The translations under genes and the position numbers were made by a program. A model generated the notes under the pieces. That model saw only the letters and a list, made by a program, of their open reading frames with translations, made no database searches and was not told where the DNA came from. DNA of 64,000 nucleotides from Owenia fusiformis (Eukaryota > Annelida > Polychaeta > Sabellida > Oweniidae): positions 4,407,730 to 4,471,729 of the forward strand of contig CAIIXF020000007.1 of NCBI GenBank assembly GCA_903813345.2, read 5' to 3'. Numbering within the stretch: position 1 is the first letter of the stretch; every line of letters begins with the position of its first letter. Positions 36,201 through 43,914 of the stretch are shown piece by piece.

Positions 36201-39200
36201 GTAATCTTATTAAACACTTGATTTTTATCACTCTTTGACACTTGCTCTTACTACTTATTAATTACAATTCAACTTAAAGCAGATATGAAATGGTATTTTT
36301 AACCTAAAGGAATCAATATAATTTTTTGATAAATGTATTTGGACATGTTTTCTCATCAGTAGTGCGAAAACTATTTCACTCTAACGATCGTTATAGCTGC
36401 TTTAATAAGCAATATTCGAATTGGTTGTGACGTTATTGGCCCCCACGTGATCTCTCACTGGTCCCCACGTGGCCCATAACGTCATAATGCCAAACTGTTT
36501 TGTTTTGGTTTACACTACAATCCTATGGTTGCCGTGACGTCGTGATTACTAAGGTACCAATAAACCAAAGCTATATTTTGTATATGACGTTACTTATCAC
36601 GTGGGGGCCAATTTGATTGATCAGTTAGTTTTATTTCGTTATTTATGACCGTTAGCAGTTATCTAACATTTATTTCATAATGGCTATCGCAAGAACTCTG
36701 CGTTGGGCTTACAATGGAGAAAACCGCATTTTTGTAGCTGCAAGTTGAGAAAAGCTATTTCAGTTGTGCTTTAATATTGAATAAATGGTACAATGAGAAA
36801 CAAAGCAAGTTTTTGAAATTCCACATATGGGACAATTGAATGAGTCGAATAGGATTGCAAATGAACCACCAGTGTGTTGACACACAGATTCAAACACAGA
36901 CTGAGAGATGATTCCAATAGCCCTCCCTCCCAACCTCTCACATTACCAATAAACCATCTATGATTACTGTAATTTAATCCTCTATTGTAATTTAAACTAC
37001 CTAGAATGCCTATTAGGCGATTGGTAGTAGATATTTTGTGTATTTTTTGATTATGAAGGAAATAAATAATATGCTAAAAAAAAAATAAAATAGCTACATC
37101 ATGTGCTCCAATAACTAGTTAGAGTTGCATCGTGGATGTATGTATGAGACAACTACATAGTACTATTAACTCATATGTTCCAGGTTACGTGTACATTCTA
37201 TTTGACTCTGAGAAGTCTGTGAAAGCTTTGCTCCAGGGCTGTACACATGACTTCAGTAATGGTGGGGAGTACTACTTCAAGATCTCAAGTAGACGCATGA
37301 GATGCAAGGAGGTTAGCAAGGAGTTACAATCCCTCATTAGTATTCAATGATTACTGACATATTTGCCACTTAAGTGTAAAGAATTTTAATGTGTGAAATT
37401 GATAATGAAATCCAAGGAGTGAATTCTTAGACATTAACTCCATAAGGAGTGACAAAGGATATAGGTACCTACTACCTATGTTGAGGGTAACTTTGCAAAA
37501 TAGTTAGTTTTACCATCATATTTGCTTATCTATGCATTTCCTTCCCTCCTCTGCCCTTTTCCTACAAAATCCACAAGTTCTAACTTGTGTAATCAAGTTC
37601 TAAATCAAGTTCAAGGGTGGCTTTTTTTCATGATATAATTTGATTCCAGGTTCAAGTGATACCCTGGGTATTGACAGACAGTAACTTTGTGCGCCAGCCC
37701 TCCCAGAGACTTGACCCGAACAAGACTGTGTTTGTTGGAGCCTTACATGGAATGATGAATGCAGAGGGTTTGGCCCATTGTATGAACGATCTATTTGGCA
37801 ATGTCGTCTATGCAGGGATTGACACAGACAAGCATAAGTATCCAATTGGTAAGCTAAAAACTATTCCAATATCTGCCGAGAGGCAAGATTTTAGAAAGGC
37901 TTAAATGAATTGGAAGGCTTAACTGCCACCCAAACTCCAAACTCTGTAGTTAAATTTTCTACCTCATTTCTGAAAATTTGAAATATGTGAGGTTCATTGA
38001 AATAATTATCATTTTTAATGAGCTATTGATGATGTGACTTTAACATTAAATGTGTATATAAATCTGTTGTCTTTGTGTTCAATAGCAGTGGAATGATAAC
38101 TGAACTATCAAATCCCAGCCTGAAATGCTCACCAGCGTATTAATTTTCAAAATGCATTCATTAAGTCATTTTATAGTAAATGAAATAAGAAATGACAAAA
38201 ACATTGACAGTGTTAATAATGTATTGTTGGAAAATATTAAAGTTTAAATCTGATAACTCTTCCTCATACCCTTTCTAATAGTAACATCCACTAGCCTTGA
38301 GTTTGAGAGTATTTCTTATCTGGCTTGTGCTAAAAGCATTTGATCATATACATATATTTCAGGTTCAGGACGCGTAACATTCAGCACACATAAAAGCTTC
38401 ATGAAAGCTGTCACATCTGCCTTCATAGAGATAAAGTCGCCAAAGTTCACCAAAAAGGTAGGTTTGTTTTTGATCTGTGTTGTTATTTTTAAACATGACC
38501 ACTCAACATTGATGAAATTCAGATATTTTTCATGTTTCTCTTTTGATAAAATTTTTTTTTCTGATTTTTTTTAACAATTGTATTTTAAAGGTATTTTAAA
38601 CAACTCGAATATATACAAAAAAACTCAAATATGTCATGGAAATAAATTCCAGTTCCAAGTTAATTTGCCAACAAAATTTGAAATATTTTTTTAGAAGTAC
38701 ATGTATTTAACTTACAATTAAATGCTATATCAACTATTTTCGTTTACCTTGATTGTCTCCCACTTAAGCCATTCTCATATCAACTGTACATGTATGTTCC
38801 ACTTCAGGTTCAGATTGATCCTTACCTGGAAGATTCCCTCTGCAACACATGCAACATGACACAGGTCCCTTTACAGTCATTCTCATATCAACTGTACACG
38901 TATGTTCCACTTCAGGTTCAGATTGATCCTTACCTGGAAGATTCCCTCTGCAACACATGCAACATGACACAGGTCCCTTAACAGTCATTCTCATATCAAC
39001 TTTATGTTCCACTTCAGGTTCAGATTGATCCTTACCTGGAAGATTCCCTCTGCAACACATGCAACATGACACAGGTCCCTTAACAGTCATTCTCATATGA
39101 ACTTTATGTTCCACTTCAGGTTCAGATTGATCCTTACCTGGAAGATTCCCTCTGCAACACATGCAACATGACACAGGTCCCTTTACAGTCATTCTCATAT

Positions 39201-39434
39201 CAACTTTATGTTTCACTTCAGGTTCAGATTGATCCTTACCTGGAAGATTCCCTCTGCAACACATGCAACATGACGCAGGGCCCATTCTTCTGCCGAGATT
39301 CCAACTGTTTCCGCTACTTCTGCCGATCATGTTGGCAGTGGCAACACTCGCTAGACTCGCTACGTCATCACAAGCCTCTAATGCGAAACAGCAAGACGAA
39401 CCCAAACCCTACCTCAACTGTTGGGCTTCTATAA
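12284..39434 (+). CDS. CPEB1: CPEB1-like cytoplasmic polyadenylation element-binding protein (whole gene span)
   Basis: Exons: 12284-12292 (inferred start), 17581-17842, 27356-27529, 28032-28260, 28961-29237, 34762-35116, 35511-35624, 35910-35999, 37184-37311, 37650-37848, 38363-38457, 39222-39434. Splice phases agree at every join and the sum is 2145 nt (714 aa; human CPEB1 is 566). Order of parts: an N-terminal helix motif ([18 protein letters not shown]) like that of vertebrate CPEB1; a Ser-rich stretch with [11 protein letters not shown]; an Asn/Gln/Pro-rich segment; D-P-Y-S-I-E-R-A-A leading into RRM1 ([13 protein letters not shown]); RRM2 ([17 protein letters not shown]); and the Cys/His zinc-binding ZZ tail. 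The family binds U-rich CPE elements in 3' UTRs and represses or activates translation by controlling poly(A) length in oocytes and neurons. CPEB1 rather than CPEB2-4 is chosen from the N-terminal motif and linker. The extra length lies in the low-complexity N-terminal half and introns are transposon-rich. Confidence 0.93.
12484..12778. mobile_element. C/G-run MITE with CACTGGCGG-type ends
   Basis: It starts GCACTGGCGGTTCTAGA and ends CCTAGATCAGCCAGTG, an imperfect inverted repeat. The interior is GGCCC and AAAATT runs. It is related to the element at 13005-13331. No clear target duplication was found. Confidence 0.6.
12870..14080. mobile_element. TIR repeat composite (GTTCCACATATCATTTAC family), left copy
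   Basis: The core runs from about 12993 to 13953. The left end reads AGTTCCACA, is interrupted by a MITE, and continues TATCATTTACAGGACCAGGA. The right end reads TCCTGGTCATGTAAATGATA then TGTGGAACTAGT. Inside are inverted segments AATATATTGCTCTAAATGAT (13641) and its complement near 13771. The flanks carry AACAGAGTTCTGTTT and TGACAAAAC segments also found at 16980-17110. A second, partial copy is at 16605-17130. Confidence 0.65.
13005..13331. mobile_element. hAT-type MITE nested in the TIR repeat, 8-bp target duplication
   Basis: The 8-bp direct repeat GTTCCACA lies at 12997-13004 and 13332-13339. The ends are GGGGCGGATC and GATCCGCCAGT. The same site is uninterrupted (TAGTTCCACATATC) at 16606 and, reversed, at 13934-13952. 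An 8-bp duplication is typical of hAT transposons. Confidence 0.75.
15096..16107 (-). mobile_element. Tc1/mariner-type transposon remnant with about 200-bp TIRs
   Basis: The ends are CAGGATGTCCCAAAAAAAGG and CCTTTTTTTGGGACACACTC, flanked by TA on both sides. The inverted match runs inward for about 200 bases (15096-15305 against 15895-16107). The minus-strand interior at 15442-15708 encodes [19 protein letters not shown], the C-terminal DDE signature region of mariner/Tc1-like transposases. The N-terminal two thirds are missing, so this is an internally deleted, non-autonomous copy. Confidence 0.85.
15442..15708 (-). pseudogene. Mariner-type transposase C-terminal fragment
   Basis: The only recognisable piece is [23 protein letters not shown] followed by [11 protein letters not shown]. 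It lacks the DNA-binding domain and the upstream catalytic aspartates, so it cannot be active. Confidence 0.8.
16605..17130. repeat. TIR repeat composite, partial inverted copy
   Basis: It begins AACTAGTTCCACATATCATT and carries the same AAATGTGCTCAATATATTGC, TAACTTCCATGGCACC and GACTGGAGGTCAAAACAGA segments as 12870-14080, arranged in the opposite sense. It is separated from that copy by the mariner-containing block. Confidence 0.65.
17235..17480. repeat. Degenerate repeat shared with 43080-43800
   Basis: TTCTCAGAAGTTCAAATC, AAATCATCTACAGAGTTCTC and GTGGTGACATTTTG match the tandem block at 43.1-43.8 kb. It sits about 100 bases before CPEB1 exon 2. Confidence 0.55.
17581..17842 (+). CDS. CPEB1: CPEB1-like exon 2 (N-terminal helix motif)
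   Basis: Acceptor TTTTCACAG and donor GTGAGA; phase 0 in, phase 1 out. It encodes a Gln/Pro/Asn-rich stretch (Q-P-Q-V-P-Q-P-Q-F and N-P-Y-Q-Q-Q-G) and then [17 protein letters not shown]. The last part aligns with the N-terminal R-R-I-N-A-I-L-D-N-S-L-D segment of vertebrate CPEB1 and is the best single marker that this is a CPEB1-class protein. Confidence 0.9.
17843..18170 (+). other. CPEB1 intron 2 start, nothing recognised
   Basis: AT-rich intronic sequence after the exon 2 donor. No RNA gene or clear repeat. Confidence 0.4.
18180..18430 (+). promoter_or_regulatory. Promoter-like segment within CPEB1 intron 2
   Basis: A CG-rich island in AT-rich sequence. In order it carries CCCCGCCCCC (18195), CCAATCAGCG (18270), CATTGGTCAATT (about 18329), the CRE core TGACGTCA (18354), CATATATAG (18371), and a GATTGGCGCG that runs into GTGAGTTC (18421), a good donor. 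Together these look like a TATA/CCAAT/CRE promoter with a short first exon. A nearby motif (GTGAAGACGAAGCTCTCT) also occurs, with one change, at 1867, so the block may instead be part of a mobile element. Confidence 0.4.
18690..19784. repeat. 73-bp satellite, 15 nearly identical copies
   Basis: The unit is about GCGATAGTATGATAGCAAAC, then AAGAATGCAGGAATATATAA, TGTATGGAATACATCTGTTA and TAAACCATTGTGT. Copies differ almost only at one base (GTGTGCG or GTGTACG). All antisense frames are open, which yields overlapping 71-residue phantom frames. It lies inside CPEB1 intron 2. Confidence 0.97.
20093..26428. mobile_element. Foldback-type transposon with ~2-kb arms of 172-bp tandem units
   Basis: The left end TAGTGCTGTCCCCAGCTCCG mirrors the right end CGGAGCTGGGAACAGCACTA, with TTG beside each end as a possible 3-bp duplication. 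About 500 bases of unique arm (20093-20600 against 25920-26428) are almost identical inverted. Next come about 6 left and 7 right tandem units of about 172 bp, starting near 20617, 20789, 20961, 21133 and 21307. The inverted match resumes at 23520-23807 against 24427-24720. The loop is about 23808-24426. No transposase is seen. Confidence 0.85.
21505..23405 (-). mobile_element. Helentron-like non-autonomous element inserted in the foldback left arm
   Basis: In minus orientation it starts with the palindrome TAGACTCCAGAT/ATCTGGAGTCTA. It carries GGTCAAGAACTAGGT-type sequence, a large GGATA-type microsatellite block (21660-22850) and GGATGACTCGGCTTATTCT units. It ends with the hairpin AAATTGAAC-TTGTTCAATTT and CTAG. 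It splits a 172-bp foldback unit at an AATAA site. Confidence 0.75.
26735..26985. repeat. Dispersed inverted-repeat element (ACAGTAAAACCTGT family)
   Basis: The right end reads GGTGTTCAGATTAGAAAGG then TTTTACTGTA. The interior shares TGTAAGTCAATGGGAGATAA with other copies. The left boundary is uncertain. Confidence 0.5.
27033..27340. mobile_element. MITE with GGCGTAGCGT-type ends, directly before CPEB1 exon 3
   Basis: The left end AGAGGCGTAGCGTGGG mirrors the right end GACGCTACGCCATTGG. The interior holds a G-run and C-run pair (GGGGGGGTTCTCCCCC) and GAGAGTACGC twice. It ends about 15 bases before the exon 3 acceptor. Confidence 0.65.
27356..27529 (+). CDS. CPEB1: CPEB1-like exon 3 (Met/Ala/Asn-rich linker)
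   Basis: Acceptor TTTGTAG and donor GTAAGT; phase 1 at both ends, 174 nt, so it could be skipped without a frameshift. It encodes Ala/Met-rich then Asn/Ser/Thr-rich low-complexity sequence. A MITE ends about 15 bases before the acceptor. No catalytic or binding motif is visible. Confidence 0.82.
27530..28031 (+). other. CPEB1 intron 3, nothing recognised
   Basis: AT-rich intron. A short inverted pair (ATGGGCTTTCAA and TTGAAAGCCCAT) near 27850-27890 forms a hairpin. Confidence 0.4.
28032..28260 (+). CDS. CPEB1: CPEB1-like exon 4 (Pro-rich linker)
   Basis: Acceptor TTTTTAG and donor GTGAGC; phase 1 in, phase 2 out. It encodes a linker with P-P-P-L-P-P-L-P and then a charged segment ([13 protein letters not shown]). 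The phases fit exons 3 and 5. An antisense frame is also open but has no match to any family. Confidence 0.85.
28351..28515. repeat. Dispersed inverted-repeat element (ACAGTAAAACCTGT family)
   Basis: It starts TACAGTAAAACCTGTGTAAA, with GTGAACACC and GAGGTGTTCACT segments. The right end is degraded. It lies in CPEB1 intron 4. Confidence 0.55.
28961..29237 (+). CDS. CPEB1: CPEB1-like exon 5 (Ser-rich phospho-regulatory region)
   Basis: Acceptor TTTCTAG and donor GTAAGA; phase 2 in, phase 0 out. It encodes a Tyr/Asp/Thr-rich part and then [16 protein letters not shown]. That block matches the vertebrate CPEB1 stretch S-R-S-S-S-P-S-D-S-D-T-S, which lies just after the Aurora/CDK-regulated LDSR site. 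The SP dipeptides are candidate proline-directed kinase sites. A clear L-D-S-R motif is absent; R-Y-I-T-R occupies its place. Confidence 0.88.
29349..30850 (+). mobile_element. Helentron-like unit 1 (with an extra 5' terminus)
   Basis: Two copies of the terminal palindrome (TTAGACTCCAGAT, then ATCTGGAGTCTATTG) stand 55 bases apart. The body has repeated TTCGGAAGTTATGGCGT, a TATCC microsatellite (30580-30720) and GGATGACTCGGCTTATTCT units. It ends AAATTGAAC-TTC-GTTCAATTT and CTAG at 30847-30850. Confidence 0.75.
30851..32655 (+). mobile_element. Helentron-like unit 2
   Basis: It starts TTATTATTAGACTCCAGATT immediately after unit 1 and ends with hairpin AAATTGAAC-TTGTTCAATTT and CTAG at 32652-32655. 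It lacks the large microsatellite. It contains two or three internal repeats of the TCCGGTTCGGAAGTTATGG block. Confidence 0.75.
32656..34500 (+). mobile_element. Helentron-like unit 3 (no 5' palindrome)
   Basis: It follows unit 2 directly after CTAG with TTATTATTATTTTTC. It shares CCTCCTCACCAAATTTCTCG with unit 2 and ends in the same hairpin and CTAG at 34497-34500. The 5' palindrome is missing at the junction. Confidence 0.72.
34762..35116 (+). CDS. CPEB1: CPEB1-like exon 6 (Asn/Gln/Pro-rich, pre-RRM linker)
   Basis: Acceptor TTTTGTAG and donor GTAGGT; phase 0 in, phase 1 out. The first half is rich in Gln, Asn, Pro and His (for example [13 protein letters not shown]). The second half has [16 protein letters not shown], matching D-P-F-S-I-E-R-E-A-R-L-H-R-Q-A-A in vertebrate CPEB1 immediately before RRM1. 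The exon lies about 260 bases after the last Helentron-like unit in the preceding intron. Confidence 0.9.
35117..35510 (+). other. CPEB1 intron 6, nothing recognised
   Basis: A short AT-rich intron between the phase-1 donor at 35117 and the exon 7 acceptor. No repeat or RNA gene recognised. Confidence 0.4.
35511..35624 (+). CDS. CPEB1: CPEB1-like exon 7 (start of RRM1)
   Basis: Acceptor ATTTCTAG and donor GTAAGT; phase 1 at both ends. It encodes [12 protein letters not shown], then [22 protein letters not shown]2 of RRM1 is V-F-L-G-G-V. The segment is nearly identical to vertebrate CPEB1. Confidence 0.96.
35910..35999 (+). CDS. CPEB1: CPEB1-like exon 8 (RRM1 middle)
   Basis: Acceptor TTTTACAG and donor GTGAGC; 90 nt, phase 1 at both ends. 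It encodes [14 protein letters not shown] then K-H-P-R-N-P-P-K-G, matching the W-P-G-K-D-G-K-H-P-R-C-P-P-K-G segment of vertebrate CPEB1. Confidence 0.95.
36274..36773. mobile_element. Candidate MITE with TTAA target site
   Basis: TTAA precedes AGCAGATATGAAATGG and follows CTATTTCAGTTGTGCT; the two ends are an imperfect inverted repeat. The interior has CACGTG-centred inverted segments (CCCCCACGTGATC, TCACGTGGGGGCC) and several TGACGT motifs. A TTAA duplication is typical of piggyBac- and Kolobok-type elements. Confidence 0.5.
37184..37311 (+). CDS. CPEB1: CPEB1-like exon 9 (RRM1 RNP1 and end)
   Basis: Acceptor TGTTCCAG and donor GTTAGC; phase 1 in, phase 0 out. It encodes [13 protein letters not shown] (RNP1 of RRM1) and [15 protein letters not shown], both family signatures. 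Confidence 0.95.
37650..37848 (+). CDS. CPEB1: CPEB1-like exon 10 (RRM2 first part)
   Basis: Acceptor ATTCCAG and donor GTAAGC; phase 0 in, phase 1 out. It encodes [25 protein letters not shown] (RNP2 of RRM2) and [14 protein letters not shown]. This is the most conserved block of the family. Confidence 0.97.
37849..38362 (+). other. CPEB1 intron 10, nothing recognised
   Basis: AT-rich intron with normal splice ends. No repeat identified. Confidence 0.4.
38363..38457 (+). CDS. CPEB1: CPEB1-like exon 11 (RRM2 end)
   Basis: Acceptor ATTTCAG and donor GTAGGT; phase 1 in, phase 0 out. It encodes G-S-G-R-V-T-F (RNP1 of RRM2) and [14 protein letters not shown]. Its phase-0 donor is compatible with any of the five downstream copies of the exon 12 acceptor. 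Confidence 0.95.
38774..39277 (+). repeat. Five tandem copies of the CPEB1 exon 12 acceptor plus first 57 exon bases
   Basis: Copies of the exon start lie at 38808, 38916, 39018, 39120 and 39222, with steps of 108, 102, 102 and 102 bases, all multiples of three. Each has the tract TTCCACTTCAG (TTTCACTTCAG in copy 5) and then the 19-codon [19 protein letters not shown]. By eye the 57 exon bases are identical in copies 1-4; copy 5 has one silent change (GACGCAG). The spacers differ slightly (CAACTGTAC, CAACTTTATG, GAACTTTATG), which argues against a simple assembly stutter. Copy 1 reads into copy 2, which ends at a TAA, as does copy 3. Copy 4 is open into the real exon. Confidence 0.93.
39222..39434 (+). 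CDS. CPEB1: CPEB1-like exon 12 (ZZ zinc-binding tail, stop)
   Basis: This is the fifth and only complete copy of the repeated acceptor/exon unit. It encodes [16 protein letters not shown], then [17 protein letters not shown] and [11 protein letters not shown]. The Cys and His residues are those of the CPEB C-terminal ZZ domain, which binds two zinc ions. The frame ends with TAA at 39432-39434 after 70 codons. Confidence 0.95.
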   Translation, partial: VQIDPYLEDSLCNTCNMTQGPFFCRDSNCFRYFCRSCWQWQHSLDSLRHHKPLMRNSKTNPNPTSTVGLL

Positions 39435-40140
39435 TTACAAGACAAGAGACTCTTCTAATGGGACTCTGTAACTATGGGACATATTTATCTATGGGATTTC
39501 AGTTACTATAGCTACTATAGGTCCGTTGAGAAAATGTGAGTTGTTATCGAGGCAAGTTCTGTCTTGACATATAAATATGATTTCTGATTTCAAGTGGAAA
39601 GATGGTTATGTTACTTTGCTAGCTGTCTCAAAATATTCTTGATTTTAAAAAGTTGTATGTAAAATGTTAGAAATGCAGGGAAATTATTTAAAATGGCTTT
39701 ATTTGTCTGATTTCTATGTCATGTAGACATCAGTTGGTGTTTTCTATTCTACAGTTATCAAGTAATATGAGTTTTGAGAATTAACTCAAAATTTTGTGAA
39801 AAGAATATGATCTGTGACATAATGCTTATTTGTTGACATGAAAGCTTATTTGTTGACACCGTTGCTTCTTTATTGACATCAAAGCTTATTTGTTGACACC
39901 ATAAATCATTTGTTGACATCAGTAGGTTGTTGACCATGAAACTTATGTTTATTTCATACTCATAGAAACCATTATAAGAAAGCTAAAAGTATTCATAAAC
40001 CAAATATTAAAAAAAGAAACAAAAAAATGTATTTTTAGTTGTGAATAGCGCCACAAATTGTCGGACGCTTATATTATTTACGCAACAGAGCCCTGCTGGT
40101 TTATGACTTAATAGCAGACAAAATCTGTCTCTAAAGTATA

Positions 40141-40150
40141 TTTTAATAAA
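40141..40150 (+). promoter_or_regulatory. Candidate poly(A) signal overlapping a CPE-like motif
   Basis: TTTTAATAAA contains TTTTAAT, a CPE variant, overlapping AATAAA. It lies about 710 bases after the CPEB1 stop codon. Use as the actual cleavage signal is inferred. Confidence 0.35.
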
Positions 40151-42123
40151 AAAAATTCAGTGTACTGTATTTAATATGAATCTAAACTGATGGGGTGCTC
40201 AAAATATAGGCACTCTTGCTCAACTTTAAAATCTGAACATACACATGCATGGGTGTGTATATTTTGAACACCCTGTAGGTGAAATTGTTGATTATGAGTG
40301 ATTTATAGTTTATATGCTACATTAAAATGTAGGCGATTTTAAACATGTATATTTCCATATGTGGAAAGTTTAGTTAACATATTTCTAACCCAGTTTTAAC
40401 TAATATTCTTGTACACTGTGTGCTTAAAGTTAATTAATTCAATTAAATCCACGTCAGTGTTAAATATATGATCCGTCTCTGAAATATAACATTTTCATAA
40501 GACACTGGGTTTTTAAAAATATTTTCAAATTGACATTTTTACAAAGATCAAATCTCAAATTGAATGAAAATCCTGATCTTCAATCATGTTTTATAAGGAA
40601 AATAATTTTTATATGGGAATAAGGTTGAAGCTATGTAATACATAAATGACTTACTGAGGCACCCCCCCCCCCCTTCCTTTCATCCATATGTGTTTTGAAG
40701 GGGGTAGGGAGGGTACATGTCACTTCAGAAATTGCTTCAAAATGATCTATACAAGGTTCTGGTATAATCTGGTTAAGTAAAATGGATTGTATGGAAATCT
40801 ATGCAAATTCATCGCTTATTCTAACTTTTAAAAACCTGAATAATTTTTTAAGTATATTATGGTACGTAACCTTTGTTTATACATGTACATTAATGGAAGA
40901 GATGGCAGATTGGTACTCTTTTAGTTATTTCTAAAAAACATTTGTTTCATTTTGGTCTCACCATTTTAAATCGGACTTGAAATAGTGCTACTTTTATCCT
41001 CTGATTTTTATTCTGTATTTGTGAGGCACCCATTGAGAAATACACACAAAGTTGAACTACAACTACCCCCATTGGGAGCCCCATAGAGATCAAGTCTCCT
41101 TGGTTGATGCTATAGTTTGGGGCAATGAGTACAAGGGTACTTTTATTTTACAGCATGATAAACTGAACATCATTTTAATAGAGAAAAGTAGAAAAGAATA
41201 ATTTGAGCTTGAAGATGAAAAAGACAAAACAACAAAAAGACAAAACAACAATAGCGCTATCTAACATGTTTTCTCAGAATTATCGACACTTCAAAAATCA
41301 TGTCAAAGATTTTTTATCATCGTTTCGTACCTCTAATCTTCTCGCTCATCATTTCTTACTGTGGTTTGGTTTTATACTCTGTGGCATGAATCAAGTTTTA
41401 CTCTCAAGTTAACGATTATTTTAGACCTCCATGTTTCCCCAATAGGTGTCACTGTGCTATCTCTTCTCAAGGTCATTTTTTATTTGTTGATCATTTACGT
41501 TAATTCCTTTTTAACACCAAGTATATTATAACCTGTGGATATTTATACCTGATTTTGTATTATTATATTTATCTAATCTGTAACAGGTTACGCTAACTAA
41601 TGGTTTTGTACTAGTGTGGTTTTAACCCTGGAACTCTATTTATAAACGACATTCCAAATGATTTTGATATTGTACAATTATTTGACATTCTACAATTATT
41701 TGATTGACAATTATATGACACATCTTGAAAAGAACAGTGTTCATTTATCATCATTTATATTTAACAGTGCTGTTCACAACAATGGGCAGATTAAATTTGA
41801 TGTAATGAAAAAAATTTAAATGTATGTATTGTATTATTGCGGATGAGTACATTGAATATGTACATGCAGTTCAGAAACACTATTTGAGAATGGTACATTC
41901 ATCTAAGAGTTTTGTACAGTAACCCCAGTCTTAGTGAATGCTGCTGCTGTCATTTCAAAAACTTTTTGTAGAAATAATAATGTAATGTTATCTTATAATG
42001 TATGGTGGTTATTCAGGGTTTCCATAATAACTTGTTACCATTTTGAGAAGGCTGCTTGTTATTATCAGAAAAACTCATATTGTTGAAAGAAACTGTTCAC
42101 TGTGTTAATAAGGTACTTGTAGC

Positions 42124-42180
42124 AGCTGATTTCAAAGAAGAACAGCTGATTTCAAAGAAGAACAGCTGATTTCAAGGAGA
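42124..42180. repeat. Three 20-bp units with an E-box
   Basis: AACAGCTGATTTCAAAGAAG occurs about three times in a row. Each copy contains CAGCTG. Confidence 0.8.
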
Positions 42181-43079
42181 AACAGCTGCTTCTATAAAGT
42201 ATAAAAAGCTGATTTTGAGGGAGAACAGCTACCTCCATTTAGGCAGATGCTTCAACCATCCAAAACTGCACCTGATGACCTTTGACAACAACTATGCACG
42301 TCCATGGACTATGATTAACGGAAAAATTCTGTATTTAAGTTTTCATGCAATTTAACATGCCAACGAAGTAATTCATAATTTATGCATTTCTAACAAAATG
42401 TAAAAATGTTATTTTTGTTAAAACTATATTCCATTTTTGTAGTGTTGTAAATGTATCATTGAAACTTGCCTAAATATAGCACTAAAAGATTCTGTGATCT
42501 GAATCTTTCAGTTTGATACTTAGGGTTTGAGAAATGTGTTTTAACTGCTGGGTCTGCAATTAATGGAGAGCCTGGGCTGATTACGTAAGGTCTAAATGAA
42601 TAGACAACTTTGAGCAAGGAGTGCAACTTCTAGATCTAGTACACATTTACCCTTAACAAACTTTTGGCAGGTCACATTATACAGAACGTATAGCTCAGAC
42701 AAATTTCAAAGCTCCAGTGAATATGTCTGTGAGTGTGTACTATCATCTACAATAGACTATTTCTTTCTATCAGTTTAGGCTCACTCCAGGTTCAGTTCAT
42801 ATACAATTGACTGAATGTTGTATGACTCGCAAATTAAGTTCGGAATCTCAGGTAATTAACTATATATTGTTTTTTAAAATGATTGCATAATTTTGGGTTG
42901 ATTTTTGATATATTTTCATATGTTAATTTCATGTTTCTAACTAATAAATCTTAATTATATAATGTTGGTAAATCTGAATTTTGTTATTACTAGTTGCATT
43001 ATATATTCTGAATCATATCTTAAATGTGACCTTGACCTTAATGAACGGTAATATTGACCTTGTCCCATCAAGGCTTGTT

Positions 43080-43800
43080 ATGTCACCACCAAAAAGTGTT
43101 GACATATTGTTATGGTCTCCTTTTTTGTGACAGCAGTTGGTGGTTGGTGTCTGTAACAAATTCTTGACTTGCAATAACTTAACAAATATTGTTTAGACGG
43201 ACTTCATTTTTTTTCAAAATCATTGACAAGTTTTCAAAAATTCAAATCTGATTTTGGATTTAGATTTGACCTTCATTGGCCTTTTCAAGGTCAAAAAAGG
43301 TTTACGATTGGCGGGTGGCGTCTGTAACAAATTCTTACAACTTCCAATAGCATAACAAATACTGTTTAGACAGACTTCAATTTTTTTCAAAATCTTTTTT
43401 TTCAAAAAAAGTTTTCAGAAGTTCAAAGCTGGTTTAAGATTTGACCTTCAATGACCTTAAGTAGGTCAAAAAGGTTTTTTCAACTTGCTTCAAATTGATC
43501 ATTTTTTCAAAATCATCTACAAGTTTTCAGAAGTTCAAATCTGACTAGATTTGAGATTTGACCTTTAATGACCTTCTCAAGGTCAAAAAGGTATTTTCAA
43601 CATGCTTCAAATTGACCAATTTTTTTATAAATCATCTGCAACTTCTCAGAAATTCAAATCTGACTTGAGATTTGACCTTCAATGATTGTCTCAAGTTAAA
43701 AAAGGTATTTAGATTAAAAAAGGTATTTTTTCAACTTGCTTCAAATTGATTAAACCTTTTCTTCAAAATCATCTACGAGTTCTCAAAGATGATTAGATAG
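43080..43800. repeat. Degenerate tandem repeat block (GACCTTCAATGACCT family)
   Basis: It repeats GTCTGTAACAAATTCTT, TTTGACCTTCAATGACCTT, AAGGTCAAAAAGG and CAACTTGCTTCAAATTGA at irregular 100-180 base steps. It is related to 17235-17480. Confidence 0.65.
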
Positions 43801-43914
43801 AAATAGATAGGTAAAAGTAAAACGAAATCATAGATAAAATGTTATTATCAATTTCATTTTGGATCTTCATTTTGATTACACACAATCATGACTGATTCTG
43901 ACCTGAGTATCTAA

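Larger units (their letters stand above)
39435..43000 (+). other. CPEB1 3' UTR and downstream flank
   Basis: No gene. It includes a degenerate repeat of GCTTATTTGTTGACA at 39825-39920, a candidate poly(A) signal at 40145, a poly-C run at 40663, a CAGCTGATTTCAAAGAAGAA triplet repeat at 42124-42180, and another AATAAA at 42943. Confidence 0.4.

Noticed and set aside
38764-39405. Minus-strand 213-residue Cys-rich frame with repeated S-C-C-M-C-C-R-G-N
   Set aside because: It is the antisense of the tandemly copied CPEB1 exon; the in-phase 102-base period keeps it open. There is no independent support.
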